From assembly GCF_007097365.1 (NCBI RefSeq), contig NZ_VJZR01000005.1, positions 186,001 to 250,000 on the forward strand: DNA of 64,000 nt, in the 5' to 3' direction. Numbering within the stretch: the stretch's first letter is position 1; each line of letters opens with the position of its first letter. This stretch comes from Flavobacterium franklandianum (lineage in GTDB: Bacteria; Bacteroidota; Bacteroidia; Flavobacteriales; Flavobacteriaceae). The notes below the pieces were generated by a model, which was not told where the DNA came from, searched no databases, and saw nothing but the letters and a program-made list of their open reading frames with translations. The translations under genes and the position numbers were made by a program. Positions 25,739 to 35,253 of this stretch are shown piece by piece.

Positions 25739-25758
25739 AATCCCCCGAAAGGGGGATT
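25739..25758 (+). terminator. strong hairpin between TonB receptor and MFS gene
   Basis: AATCCCCC-GAAA-GGGGGATT is an 8-bp perfect stem closed by a stable GAAA tetraloop, without a T-run. It is more likely a processing or attenuation point that lowers expression of the downstream genes than a full terminator. Confidence 0.65.
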
Positions 25759-25768
25759 ATCCTATTTT

Positions 25769-27001
25769 ATGAAAAACAAATTTTTATCCTACGAAAACGG
25801 AATGGTTACCCTAATGGCACTGGTCTTTGGCTGCCTGTTTTTTGACCGTTTAGCACTTAATTTCCTTATGCCTTATATTGCAAAAGACCTGCTGTTGAGT
25901 GACACCCAAATTGGCTTGCTAGCTGGGTCTCTTTCACTGGCGTGGGCTTTTTCAAGCTATTTTACAGTGGCATGGGCAGAAGTAAAAAACAGAAAAAAAC
26001 TGGTTTTCTTGGTAGCAGTAATCACTTTTTCGCTTTGCTCGGTAGGCTCCGGTGTGGCCGTTTCTTTTGCCACGCTGTTTTTCGCACGCTTCATTATGGG
26101 ATTTTCTGAAGGCGCAGTTATTCCGCTGGCGCAAAATTTTGTGGAAAGAGAATCTTCTCCAAATCGACTGGGGCTTAATGCCGGAATCTTGCAAGGTGTT
26201 GGGTCGGCTCTTTTCGGTTCTATACTTGCTCCAATCATTTTAGTCTCTATTGCAGAGAATATGGGATGGAGAAATGCTTTTTATGTAACTGGAATTCCGG
26301 GTATTATTTTAGCTCTAATCGCTTGGCGTTATATTAAAAAATCAACTGCAGAAAGTATCGAAATCAAAATCAATTCGACTATCAGCTTTACGGAACTTTT
26401 TCAATACAACAATATAAAATGGGGAATTCCTTTGGCTTGTTGCGCTTTTGGTTGGTGGTTTGCCACGCTCCCATTCCTTTCCAAATATTTTATCGAAGTA
26501 CAAGGCATGACACCCGATGAAATGGGAAAAACTATGGGACTTCTAGGTTTATCTGGTTTAATAGGTTCCATAATTGTCTCTGGACTTTCCGATAAATATG
26601 GACGCAAACCCATTATGTTCATTTTTATGAGCTTGGGAATTTCATATCCTTTTGTCATCTATTTTCTGCATGGCACAATACTATCCCTTCCCTTATTGTT
26701 TATTAGCTATTTTGCCATGGGTTGCATTGCCATGGTTGCTGCAGTTATCCCTTCAGAGGCAGTTCCTGTTCATCTAAAAGCTAAAGCGATGGGACTCGTG
26801 ATGGGAATTGGCGAAATCGTGGGCGGTGTTTTCATCCCGGCAATTTCTGGTGTACTTTCAGATAAAATCCATTCTTCGTCATTTTTATGGGTTTCGGCAG
26901 TTATGGCGATTTTGAGTCTATTCTTTATTTATAAATTACAAGAAAGCAATAAAACTATAAATAAAAAAGAAGCCTTCCCTCAAGTCGAACCCGTTCTATA
27001 A
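25769..27001 (+). CDS. MFS transporter (organic/aromatic acid:proton symporter type)
   Basis: 410 residues with about 12 hydrophobic segments. The loop after TM2 is modified (AEVKNRKK), TM4 carries FARFIMGFSEGAVIPLAQNF, and the mid-protein loop GLSDKYGRKPIMFIF matches the MFS signature. The FDRLALNFLMPYIAKDL start resembles the ACS/AAHS group that takes up hexuronates or aromatic acids. It lies directly after the TonB receptor, so the two could form the outer- and inner-membrane steps for one substrate. Confidence 0.88.
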   Translation: MKNKFLSYENGMVTLMALVFGCLFFDRLALNFLMPYIAKDLLLSDTQIGLLAGSLSLAWAFSSYFTVAWAEVKNRKKLVFLVAVITFSLCSVGSGVAVSFATLFFARFIMGFSEGAVIPLAQNFVERESSPNRLGLNAGILQGVGSALFGSILAPIILVSIAENMGWRNAFYVTGIPGIILALIAWRYIKKSTAESIEIKINSTISFTELFQYNNIKWGIPLACCAFGWWFATLPFLSKYFIEVQGMTPDEMGKTMGLLGLSGLIGSIIVSGLSDKYGRKPIMFIFMSLGISYPFVIYFLHGTILSLPLLFISYFAMGCIAMVAAVIPSEAVPVHLKAKAMGLVMGIGEIVGGVFIPAISGVLSDKIHSSSFLWVSAVMAILSLFFIYKLQESNKTINKKEAFPQVEPVL

Positions 27002-27035
27002 TTTTTCAAATAATAAAAACATAAATAAATAAACC

Positions 27036-28487
27036 ATGACTAGACATATCACAATTCTTTTTATTGCCTTAGTAAGCTTCATAGGATGCAAGGAAAAAAC
27101 AGAAACGCAAAAAAAAACAAATCAAACTCCTTTTCTATGGGGCGTTGCAACTGCTGCTTACCAAGTGGAAGGTGCCTATCAAACGGATGGGAAAGGGGAA
27201 TCCAAATGGGATTTCCTGGCTAATAAAGTAGGTATAACTCAATTCTTGACTGGTAAAAAAGAAACTGCCAATGTAGCTATCAATATGTACGACAGGACAC
27301 AATACCTGAAAGACATTCAATTGATGAAAGAATTAGGGGTCAACTCTTATCGTTTTTCATTAGACTGGAGCCGTATTATCCCCGATGGTGTTGGCGCCGT
27401 GAACGAAAAAGCATTAGCCCATTATGACGTTCTTATTGATGATTTAAAAGAAGCAGGAATAGAACCTGTAGTAACGCTTTATCATTTTGATTACCCAATG
27501 ATTTTAGTTAAAAAAGGAGGTTGGGCAAATCCTGAAATGATTACTTGGTATAAAAATTATGCTAAAATAGCTTTGGAGCGCTATGGTAAAAAAGTAAAAC
27601 ATTTCATCACGTTCAATGAGCCTTATATCGACTTCTTTGTCGCAGAATACCTAATGAATATGGAACAAAGCAAAGACCCTGCTGTTACCCGATTTGCAAG
27701 AGGAATGATGAAATCACACAGACAAATGGTAGCCAGTGCAGAGGTGATCAAAATGTATCACGAAATGAATTTGGGCGGAAAGATCGGCATGACTTTCAAT
27801 TTTTCTCCTTGTTCCCCATTGGATCCCAACAATCCAAAAGATGTGCAAGCTTCTGCCTTACAAGAAAAATTATTGAATACGGTTTTTCTAGATGGTTATT
27901 TCAAAGGTACTTACCCAAAAGAAGTCGTAGCTCTTTTTACAAAACATGATCCTGCATTCCAACCAACGGCAGCCGACATGGAAATACTGGCTGCAAATAA
28001 GCCCGATTTCTTGGGGATTAATTTTTATGCCCCGGCCTTAGTCAAATATGATGCTGCAGAGCCATTTGAAATGAAGTGGATGGAGGTAAACACAGACAAA
28101 ATTAAATCCCATAATGGACCTGTAAGACCCGAAGAACTTTACAAATTCCTTGTTAAAATAAAAAAAGAGTATAATAATCCCGAGATAATGATTACCGAAA
28201 ATGGAGCTGGTTTTGAAGGAGAAGATATCAAAGCAAATCCTGTTGTAAAAGATCCTTTAAGAGCTGACTACATCAAACGTCATACTGAAGCAGTTCTAAA
28301 AGCCAAAAATGAAGGTGTTAGAATGATAGGTTATTTTGCATGGAGTGGTTGGGATAACTTTGAATGGGTGTATGGTTTTACCAAGCGTTTTGGATTAATC
28401 TACGTTGATTTTGAAACACAGGAGCGTATCCCAAAACAAAGTTTTTACGAGTATCAAAAATTAATTAAAGCGCATAAAAAACTATAA
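27036..28487 (+). CDS. GH1-family beta-glycosidase, lipoprotein
   Basis: 483 residues. An N-terminal lipobox (LVSFIGC-KEK) predicts a membrane-anchored protein. The GH1 barrel starts FLWGVATAAYQVEGAY. The acid/base Glu is in TFNEPY (about 195) and the nucleophile Glu in ITENGAGF (about 388). The strand motif is TLYHFDYP where most members have TLYHWDLP, a change near the sugar-binding site. GH1 enzymes commonly remove glucose from phenolic glucosides. It follows the MFS gene by 34 bases, so it is likely in the same operon. Confidence 0.93.
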   Translation: MTRHITILFIALVSFIGCKEKTETQKKTNQTPFLWGVATAAYQVEGAYQTDGKGESKWDFLANKVGITQFLTGKKETANVAINMYDRTQYLKDIQLMKELGVNSYRFSLDWSRIIPDGVGAVNEKALAHYDVLIDDLKEAGIEPVVTLYHFDYPMILVKKGGWANPEMITWYKNYAKIALERYGKKVKHFITFNEPYIDFFVAEYLMNMEQSKDPAVTRFARGMMKSHRQMVASAEVIKMYHEMNLGGKIGMTFNFSPCSPLDPNNPKDVQASALQEKLLNTVFLDGYFKGTYPKEVVALFTKHDPAFQPTAADMEILAANKPDFLGINFYAPALVKYDAAEPFEMKWMEVNTDKIKSHNGPVRPEELYKFLVKIKKEYNNPEIMITENGAGFEGEDIKANPVVKDPLRADYIKRHTEAVLKAKNEGVRMIGYFAWSGWDNFEWVYGFTKRFGLIYVDFETQERIPKQSFYEYQKLIKAHKKL

Positions 28488-28518
28488 AGCAACACAGGAT
28501 TCGCATTTAAAATTTTTA

Positions 28519-28789
28519 ACCACAAATTACACGAATTTCATTACTATTAAATTGAATTTGCTTCGCCTTTTTCGCTTTGCTCCGGTCGCGAAAGTAATGA
28601 GAACAAAATAGTGTCGTTTTTTTTACCATATAAGGGCATATAAGAACATTTAAGTTTTTGATTGAATCGCTTATGTGAACTTATATGCCTTATATGGTAA
28701 GATTAAATGTGTAACTGTTTAAATACGACAATAATTGATTCTTTCTATTTATTTTAAGAATTTGTGTGAATTCGTGTAATTTGTGGTCA
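28519..28789. repeat. nested inverted repeats
   Basis: The 348 bases between the GH1 and esterase genes hold an outer perfect 19-bp inverted repeat (28519-28537 and 28771-28789, ACCACAAATTACACGAATT). Inside it lies an inner imperfect pair (28623-28644 and 28680-28700, TTACCATATAAGGGCATATA..). Relatives of the inner arm occur at 61950-61990. This looks like a non-autonomous dispersed repeat and may separate two transcription units. Confidence 0.8.
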
Positions 28790-28835
28790 ACTTTTTTTTT
28801 AAGTAAATGCCTTGATAAATCAAAAAAAATCCAAT

Positions 28836-30425
28836 ATGAAAAACACTGTATCTATAGTAACTTTTATATTCTTTTCTCAAATTGGGATGATGAATGCCCA
28901 AAAAACGATTCCGTTATATCAGGGAAAAGCTCCCGGTTCTGAAAACTGGAATTGGCAGGAAAAAGAAATGTTTTCAGAAACGTTTCAAACCCAAATGGTT
29001 TACAATGTGTCACAACCCACACTTACGGTTTATGAACCAAACAAAGCTTTGGCAAACGGAACTGCAGTAATCGTTTGTCCCGGAGGTGGTTTTCATACTT
29101 TATCTATCAACAGCGAAGGAATTGACGTGGCTAAATGGCTTAATTCAAAAGGAACAACAGCCTTTGTCTTAAAATACAGGCTCGTAAAAAGTGAAACCGA
29201 CGATCCCGTAAAAGAGCTTTTTCCAATATTCGAAAACAGGAAAAAATTAGATTCGATCAATGCAGCTGTCGTTCCATTGGCAATTGCCGACGGATTGGCA
29301 GCCATACAATATGTGAGAGACCATTCCAATGAATTTAATATCCAGAAAAATAGAATTGGAATTATAGGATTTTCAGCAGGAGGAACTGTTGCTCTTGGTA
29401 CTGTTTTTAATTCCACAGCCAGCAATCGTCCTGATTTTGCAGCCCCAATTTATGCTTATACTGGAGCTTTAAAAAGCATGGTTGTTCCAGCAGATGCACC
29501 TCCAATTTTTATTGCAGCCGCTTCAGATGACCAATTGGGTTTAGCTCCCAATAGTGTCAAAACCTATAGCGATTGGTTGGCCGCAGGAAAATCGGCTGAA
29601 TTGCATATTTATTCCAAAGGTGGTCACGGTTTTGGAATGCGTAAACTGGATTTACCCGTTGAGAGCTGGATTGAACGTTTTGGAGACTGGCTTGAACTAC
29701 AAGGATTATTATGGCCTGAGCATCCAACCGTTTTATCGACACATTTCAAAACTCAAAAGGCATTCAAACAGTATTTAAAAGAACGGGAAGATAATTTACA
29801 CAACGATTGGGCTTTCCTGAAACGATATGAATTAGAAAACAAAAACTTGTCTGTTCCAAAACCAAACGAAAACAGAGTTGTGTTTTTGGGTAATTCTATT
29901 TTTGAAAACTGGAAAGTAATAGATTCTGCTTGGTTTGCAGAAAAAAAATACCTTGACCGAGGAATTAGTGGTCAAACAACAGGACAAACCTTGGTTCGAT
30001 TTAAACAAGATGTTATTAATCTAAAACCAGCCCTAGTTGTTATCAATGGTGGAACGAATGACATTGCTGAAAACACGGGGCCTTATGTATTCGAAAACAC
30101 CTTAAACAACATCAATTCGATGGTGGAACTCGCTAAAGCAAATAACATCAGAGTAATCTTAACGTCTGTTTTACCTGCATATGATTTTGCTTGGAAACCA
30201 GGACTAGAACCTGTCGAGAAAATCATACAACTTAACAATAGAATTAAAGAATATGCCTCTAAAAATAAAATCGTTTACCTCGATTATTATTCTCCATTAC
30301 TTGATGAGAAAAAAGGATTGAAAAAGGAGTTTACCAATGATGGCGTTCATCCAACATTGGCAGGTTATAAAGTTATGGAGCCTTTGACTGTCAAGGCAAT
30401 CGAATATGCTCTAAAAATAAAATAA
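28836..30425 (+). CDS. bifunctional esterase: alpha/beta hydrolase fused to SGNH hydrolase
   Basis: 529 residues, secreted (signal peptide to about 22, GMMNA-QKT). The first half (about 30-290) is a xylan-esterase/BD-FAE-like alpha/beta hydrolase: VIVCPGGGFH (oxyanion), GFSAGG (nucleophile) and KGGHGFGM (His). The second half (about 340-528) is an SGNH/GDSL esterase: VFLGNSIFENW, DRGISGQTTGQ, INGGTNDIAE and DGVHPTLAGY (catalytic Asp/His). Both triads look intact, so the protein may remove two kinds of ester (acetyl, feruloyl or other aromatic acyl) from one glycan or glycoside. The start at MKNTVSIV gives a clean signal peptide. Confidence 0.9.
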   Translation: MKNTVSIVTFIFFSQIGMMNAQKTIPLYQGKAPGSENWNWQEKEMFSETFQTQMVYNVSQPTLTVYEPNKALANGTAVIVCPGGGFHTLSINSEGIDVAKWLNSKGTTAFVLKYRLVKSETDDPVKELFPIFENRKKLDSINAAVVPLAIADGLAAIQYVRDHSNEFNIQKNRIGIIGFSAGGTVALGTVFNSTASNRPDFAAPIYAYTGALKSMVVPADAPPIFIAAASDDQLGLAPNSVKTYSDWLAAGKSAELHIYSKGGHGFGMRKLDLPVESWIERFGDWLELQGLLWPEHPTVLSTHFKTQKAFKQYLKEREDNLHNDWAFLKRYELENKNLSVPKPNENRVVFLGNSIFENWKVIDSAWFAEKKYLDRGISGQTTGQTLVRFKQDVINLKPALVVINGGTNDIAENTGPYVFENTLNNINSMVELAKANNIRVILTSVLPAYDFAWKPGLEPVEKIIQLNNRIKEYASKNKIVYLDYYSPLLDEKKGLKKEFTNDGVHPTLAGYKVMEPLTVKAIEYALKIK

Positions 30426-30431
30426 TACCTT

Positions 30432-30539
30432 ATGAAAAAGACATTTCTGCTAATTGGTTTTGCTTGCCGCAACTTGATGGTTTCGGCACAAAAAAAATCG
30501 TTAACACGCTCCGCAAAGTCTCCAATTTTGAGGAGGTGA
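30432..30539 (+). pseudogene. orphan signal-peptide fragment
   Basis: A 35-codon frame reads MKKTFLLIGFACRNLMVSAQKKS, typical of a Bacteroidota secretion signal, then runs into a stop. It sits 7 bases after the esterase stop, where another CAZyme gene would be expected. It is probably the 5' stub of a deleted secreted enzyme. Confidence 0.5.
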
Positions 30540-30541
30540 AT

Positions 30542-30558
30542 AGCGGTCTCCGACCGCT
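30542..30558. repeat. short GC-rich hairpin
   Basis: AGCGGTC-TCC-GACCGCT is a perfect 7-bp stem lying before the GH43 gene. It is possibly the scar of a repeat insertion or an RNA-processing site. Confidence 0.6.
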
Positions 30559-30599
30559 TTCGCAAACAATAGTAAGGAAAAAACTAAACAAACACCTAA

Positions 30600-32198
30600 A
30601 TGACACGTTCTAAAACCAAAATAATCCTGTTATTTTTGCTTTTGTTTATAAAAAACAGTGGCTTTGGTCAAGTCAATTATCAAAATCCTGTTTTGCCCGG
30701 ATTTTATCCAGACCCAAGTATTTGTAGGGTGCAAAACGATTATTATATGGTAAACAGCAGTTTTGGTTATTTTCCCGGAGTGCCGATTTTTCACAGTACC
30801 AATTTGGTCAATTGGGAACAAATTGGTTATGTTTTAGACAGAGAAGAACAATTGCCATTGGCAAAAGCACAAACTACTTTGGGCATTTTTGCACCAACCA
30901 TTCGATATCATGATGGTTTGTTTTACATGATAACCACCAATATTACGGATAAAGGAAATTTTTACGTAACGGCAAAAAATCCTGCTGGACCGTGGTCAAA
31001 CCCTATTTGGATTACCACTCCTGGGATTGACCCAAGTTTGTTTTTTGACGATAACGGCAAAGTCTATGTTACCTCTGCACAAAATTGGGGAGCCGTAAAA
31101 AATAGGATTGTGATGTCTGAAATAGATTTAACTACTGGCAAACTGCTTTCAGAACCCGTAACGATTTGGAAAGGAACTGGCGGAAAATATCCAGAGGGCC
31201 CACATTTATATAAAAAAGAAGGTTTTTATTATTTAATTATTGCCGAAGGTGGAACAGAATATGGACATAAAGTTACCATTGCCAGAAGTAAAAATATTTG
31301 GGGAGTTTATGAATCCAATCCCGCAAATCCAATCCTGACACACGCCAATTCAAACGAAGAAAACAATCCGATTCAAGGTACTGGTCATGGTGATTTAGTC
31401 CAAACTACCGATGGTTCTTGGTTTATGGTGGCATTGGGTTTTAGACCTTTGGATGGTCATCAAATTTTGGGTAGAGAAACCTTTTTGGCTCCCGTGGCTT
31501 GGAATCCAAACGAATGGCCTATTGTAAATGGCGCCGGATCTATTGCTTTGGATATGAAAGTCGAGAAACTTCCCGGAGAAGTGAAAATCAAAAACTACAA
31601 TCAGAACGATGATTTTTCCGAAGGCAAACTAGGTTTCGAATGGAATTACATCAATAATCCAATACCTCAGAACTACTTCCTTTCGGAACGCAAGGGTTAT
31701 CTAAGATTACATGGAAGTGAAAAATCATTGAGCGAGAATCCAGGGGTGACCTTTGTTGGTAGAAGACAACAACACTTTAATTTTAATGTCACTACTACAA
31801 TTGATTTTAATCCCTTTACCAACAATGAGGAAGCCGGGATTAGCCTGTACAAAGACGCTTTACACCACTACAAACTATTTATTCGAAAAAAAGGGAAGGA
31901 ACGCGAGTTAGTTTTAGCTTATAACATTGGCAAAATTAAAGCCATTGAGAAAAGAATTCCATTAAAAAAAGGAACAATAAAACTAACTATTTCTGGAACT
32001 CCAGCGTTATATGAATTTGGTTTTTCACAAGCCAATAATCCCGTAACCACTCTCGGAAAAGTGGAAACAAAATATTTGAGTACGGAAACGGCAGGAGGTT
32101 TTACGGGAACATACATTGGTTTGTATGCCACGGGAAACAGTGCGAAATCCAAAGCAGTTGCAGATTTTGAGAATTTTAGTTACAAAGTTGTTGAATAA
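30600..32198 (+). CDS. GH43-family beta-xylosidase/arabinofuranosidase-like
   Basis: 532 residues with signal peptide (to about 24, SGFGQ). A five-bladed propeller carries the GH43 triad: Asp in FYPDPS (about 37), Asp in GIDPSLFFDD (about 143) and Glu in KYPEGPHLYK (about 199). A C-terminal concanavalin-like beta-sandwich (about 330-530, NDDFSEGKLGFEWNYINNP) is typical of xylosidase-type GH43 enzymes. It would release xylose or arabinose from side chains or small glycosides. Lies in a run with GH3 and the esterase fusion, all in one direction. Confidence 0.9.
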   Translation: MTRSKTKIILLFLLLFIKNSGFGQVNYQNPVLPGFYPDPSICRVQNDYYMVNSSFGYFPGVPIFHSTNLVNWEQIGYVLDREEQLPLAKAQTTLGIFAPTIRYHDGLFYMITTNITDKGNFYVTAKNPAGPWSNPIWITTPGIDPSLFFDDNGKVYVTSAQNWGAVKNRIVMSEIDLTTGKLLSEPVTIWKGTGGKYPEGPHLYKKEGFYYLIIAEGGTEYGHKVTIARSKNIWGVYESNPANPILTHANSNEENNPIQGTGHGDLVQTTDGSWFMVALGFRPLDGHQILGRETFLAPVAWNPNEWPIVNGAGSIALDMKVEKLPGEVKIKNYNQNDDFSEGKLGFEWNYINNPIPQNYFLSERKGYLRLHGSEKSLSENPGVTFVGRRQQHFNFNVTTTIDFNPFTNNEEAGISLYKDALHHYKLFIRKKGKERELVLAYNIGKIKAIEKRIPLKKGTIKLTISGTPALYEFGFSQANNPVTTLGKVETKYLSTETAGGFTGTYIGLYATGNSAKSKAVADFENFSYKVVE

Positions 32199-32217
32199 AT
32201 TAATAAAAAAATAACAA

Positions 32218-34236
32218 ATGAAAAAAAATAGCTGGTTTATCGGTATTCTTATACTATTATTTGGGTCTTGCCATTCCACTAAAATAGCAAAAAACACAGT
32301 TCAGCCCGAACTGGGTTTTCGGTCTGTACCCCTATTAAAAATAGATGGACTACAATTCAAAGATTTAAATAAAAATAGCCAACTTGATGACTATGAAGAC
32401 TGGCGACTTACTGACGAAATTAGAATAAAAGACCTAATTTCTAAAATGACCATTGAAGAAAAAATAGGCTTCATGATTATAAGTACCACTCGTTTGGCGG
32501 GTGATTATTCCTTTCAACAAAATGCCCCCAAGTCTGAAATAACAAGTGGTTTCAATGAAGAAGACTTGGTGCAAAACGTAAATATGTTTAGTCGTAAACC
32601 ATTACCTAATCCAACGATGTCGGTAGCAGGGACAACCAAAGGGGTTTTGACATACAATCTTCGGCACTTTATTTTACGCGCTAATACCAGTGCTAAAATA
32701 ATGGCGGACTGGTCGAATAATTTACAAGCTTTAGCCGAAACTTCACGGTTAGGTATTCCTTGTATTGTAGCTTCAAATCCAAGGAATCATATCACCGTGG
32801 ATGCCGCAATAGGCCTGAGTGTTGGAACAACTGTTTTCTCCAAATGGCCAAGCGAGTTAGGCCTTGCCTCAATGCGGGATTTGAAATTGACTCGTGAATT
32901 TGCCGAAATCGCTGCCAAAGAATGGACTGCTGTAGGTTTACGAAAAGGATATATGTATATGGCCGATTTAGCGACCGAACCCCGTTGGCAACGCATAGAA
33001 GGTACTTTTGGTGAAGATGCCGATTTAGCTTCCGACATGATTCGCGAAATTGTATTGGGATTTCAAGGAAAGCACCTGAATAAAAATTCAGTAGCCATGA
33101 CTATCAAGCATTTCCCTGGTGGTGGGCCACAAGTTGAAGGACAAGATCCTCATTTTGAATGGGGAAAGGATCAGCATTATCCGGGTGGAATGTTTGATTA
33201 TCATCTCAAGCCTTTCAAAGCGGCAATCGAAGCAGGAACTTCTTCCATAATGCCTTATTATGCAAAACCCATTGGCACCCAATACGAAGAAGTTGCTTTT
33301 TCATACAATAAAGGAATTATCAACGATTTGTTACGCAAGAAAATGAGATTCAAGGGCATCATCAACTCTGATTCCGGCCCAATAGACATGATGCCGTGGG
33401 GCGTGGAAAACTTAAGCATTTTAGAACGCTATCAAAAAGCCATTGATTGCGGTGTCGATATTTTTTCGGGTACTGCTGACCCTACTCTATTGCTCGAAAC
33501 CGTAAAAAAAGGACTCATTTCCGAATCCCGAATCGATGAATCCATCACAAGACTTTTAAGAGAGAAATTTGAATTGGATTTGTTTGAAAACCCTTATGTA
33601 AATACGGATCAAGCCATTAAAATAGTTGGAAATGCCGAGTTTCAGAAAAAAGGAGATTTGGCCTTGAGAAAATCCATTGTATTGCTCCGAAATGATTCCA
33701 AACTTTTACCCATTTCCAAAAAAACAAAAATATATTTTGAAACCTATTTTGACAACGGAAAATCTAAAAATTCCATTACTATCAACAAGCCTAATATTCA
33801 GTATCCTAATTTGGAATTTGTCGATTCAAAAGAAGCAGCAGATGTCGTTTTACTTTGGCTTATTCCTAATTCAGGTGGTCTGTTTGCTGCTAATGGCAGC
33901 CCAATTGAATTGAGCTTATCCAAAAACAAAATTGATGTTTATCACGTAAACGAAATTACAAAAACTAAACCAACCGTAGTTGTTATAAACTACACCAGCC
34001 CATGGGTGATTGACGAAATTGACAACGGAAAACTAAAAACCGTTTTAGCCACCTTTGGAACTACGCAAGAAGCCCTGCTCGATATTGTAACTGGAGTATT
34101 CAATCCTAAAGGAAAAATTCCCTTTACAACACCCATTTCAACTCAAGCCGTTTTGGAAAATCAATCCGATGTTCCCGGCTATTTGAAACCCAAAAGATAT
34201 GCTCTTTTCAAATTTGGTGACGGACTGAGTTACTAA
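32218..34236 (+). CDS. GH3-family beta-glycosidase, lipoprotein
   Basis: 672 residues. Lipobox LLFGSC-HS near residue 17. The GH3 N-terminal barrel shows RWQRIEGTFGEDADLASDM and MTIKHFPGGG (about 300), with nucleophile Asp in GIINSDSGPIDMMPWG (about 384). The C-terminal alpha/beta sandwich starts near KGDLALRKSIVLLRNDSKLLP. It ends KFGDGLSY without the fibronectin-like third domain of some GH3 enzymes. Substrate is a beta-glucoside or beta-xyloside; the neighbouring GH43 would fit xylosides. 19 bases separate it from GH43. Confidence 0.92.
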   Translation: MKKNSWFIGILILLFGSCHSTKIAKNTVQPELGFRSVPLLKIDGLQFKDLNKNSQLDDYEDWRLTDEIRIKDLISKMTIEEKIGFMIISTTRLAGDYSFQQNAPKSEITSGFNEEDLVQNVNMFSRKPLPNPTMSVAGTTKGVLTYNLRHFILRANTSAKIMADWSNNLQALAETSRLGIPCIVASNPRNHITVDAAIGLSVGTTVFSKWPSELGLASMRDLKLTREFAEIAAKEWTAVGLRKGYMYMADLATEPRWQRIEGTFGEDADLASDMIREIVLGFQGKHLNKNSVAMTIKHFPGGGPQVEGQDPHFEWGKDQHYPGGMFDYHLKPFKAAIEAGTSSIMPYYAKPIGTQYEEVAFSYNKGIINDLLRKKMRFKGIINSDSGPIDMMPWGVENLSILERYQKAIDCGVDIFSGTADPTLLLETVKKGLISESRIDESITRLLREKFELDLFENPYVNTDQAIKIVGNAEFQKKGDLALRKSIVLLRNDSKLLPISKKTKIYFETYFDNGKSKNSITINKPNIQYPNLEFVDSKEAADVVLLWLIPNSGGLFAANGSPIELSLSKNKIDVYHVNEITKTKPTVVVINYTSPWVIDEIDNGKLKTVLATFGTTQEALLDIVTGVFNPKGKIPFTTPISTQAVLENQSDVPGYLKPKRYALFKFGDGLSY

Positions 34237-34339
34237 GTACAACACTCTGTTTTTAAAAAACTTAACACAAAATATAACAAAAAAACACTCTAATAACTTA
34301 AAGTGTGAAGCATAACTACAACCTATAAACAACATAAAA

Positions 34340-34660
34340 ATGGAAAAAAGAACCAATAAATACAAATTGAAACTGGAACTGTTGGCAACAACAAAAGTGG
34401 ACGAAACCAACTATCCACCAATAGAATTAGAATTCGACAATCACGACAACATTTTTACCATTGTTGAAAGAATGAAACAAAGAAATCTTTTTCAAACGGA
34501 AAACCAAGCCATTGAATTTGCCATTGGATTGAAAATGTTTAGCGAAGTAATGTTGAAAAATAGAGAAAACGAACTTTTTAGTGAGTTTAGACCCGCTTTC
34601 AGTAATTTTATGAAAAAGCTAAAATCAACTCCAACTCAAATCGAAGACAAAAAAAATTAA
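34340..34660 (+). CDS. DUF3861 family protein
   Basis: 106-residue cytoplasmic protein with the DUF3861 pattern NKYKLKLELLA..., PPIELEFDNHDNIFTIVERMKQRN and EFAIGLKMFSEVMLKNRENELFSEF. The function of this family is unknown. It lies between the GH3 gene and a decayed cupin gene, and looks intact. Confidence 0.75.
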   Translation: MEKRTNKYKLKLELLATTKVDETNYPPIELEFDNHDNIFTIVERMKQRNLFQTENQAIEFAIGLKMFSEVMLKNRENELFSEFRPAFSNFMKKLKSTPTQIEDKKN

Positions 34661-34673
34661 AATTAAAAGCAAA

Positions 34674-35145
34674 ATGAATTTACCAATCAGAAGAATTGTA
34701 ACCGGTCATACTCATGAAGGTACTGGGTATTTACTTCCTATGAAGAATTTGAAACCGTTATTATCCCAACTGGCGATGCTGCTATGTCGGCATTATGAAC
34801 AACAGCTACCGTTCCTACAGATTGTGATGCCTAAAGAGATGCTGGTGTAACTCTAAAAGGAGGGTCGCTGAGTCGTATTGTAGATATGTTACCGGGAGCT
34901 TCTTCCCCACTTCACCAAACGGACAGCATCGATTATTGAATTATAATTAGCGGTGAAATCGAACTTGAATTAGAAAATAAAGTTTCGAAGAGAATTGGTG
35001 CCGGAGAAATTATAATTCAACGGGGTACATTGCAAAATGGAAAAATGCAAGTGAAACTGAAGTTTGCCGAATTGTTTTTGTACTCATTGAGGCAAAACCA
35101 TACGAGATTAACGGAATGCCTCTTCCTGAATATATGCAACATTAA
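34674..35145 (+). pseudogene. cupin-domain protein, broken
   Basis: It starts as MNLPIRRIVTGHTHEG and ends as EINGMPLPEYMQH, but changes frame several times and has in-frame stops (for example TGA after TDSIDY). The recognisable cupin core is SRIVDMLPGASSPLH..TDSIDY.IIISGEIELELENK, then RIGAGEIIIQRGT. An intact relative would be a single-domain cupin of about 155 residues, as often found beside extradiol or monooxygenase genes. Confidence 0.8.
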
Positions 35146-35253
35146 AATTCATTACTATATGCCGCTGTGTGTAAATATTAAATAACTCGTCAATCCGAGT
35201 ACTTTTTGTGTAATGAAACGGAACAAAAAATGATTCATTGGAAACAAACTTAA

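Noticed and set aside
28735..28770. A further TTGATTC ... AATTTGTG resembling the shared promoter
   Set aside because: The spacing between blocks is 5 bases shorter, there is no TTGATTTTGA 27 bases upstream, and the sequence is part of the nested inverted repeat.
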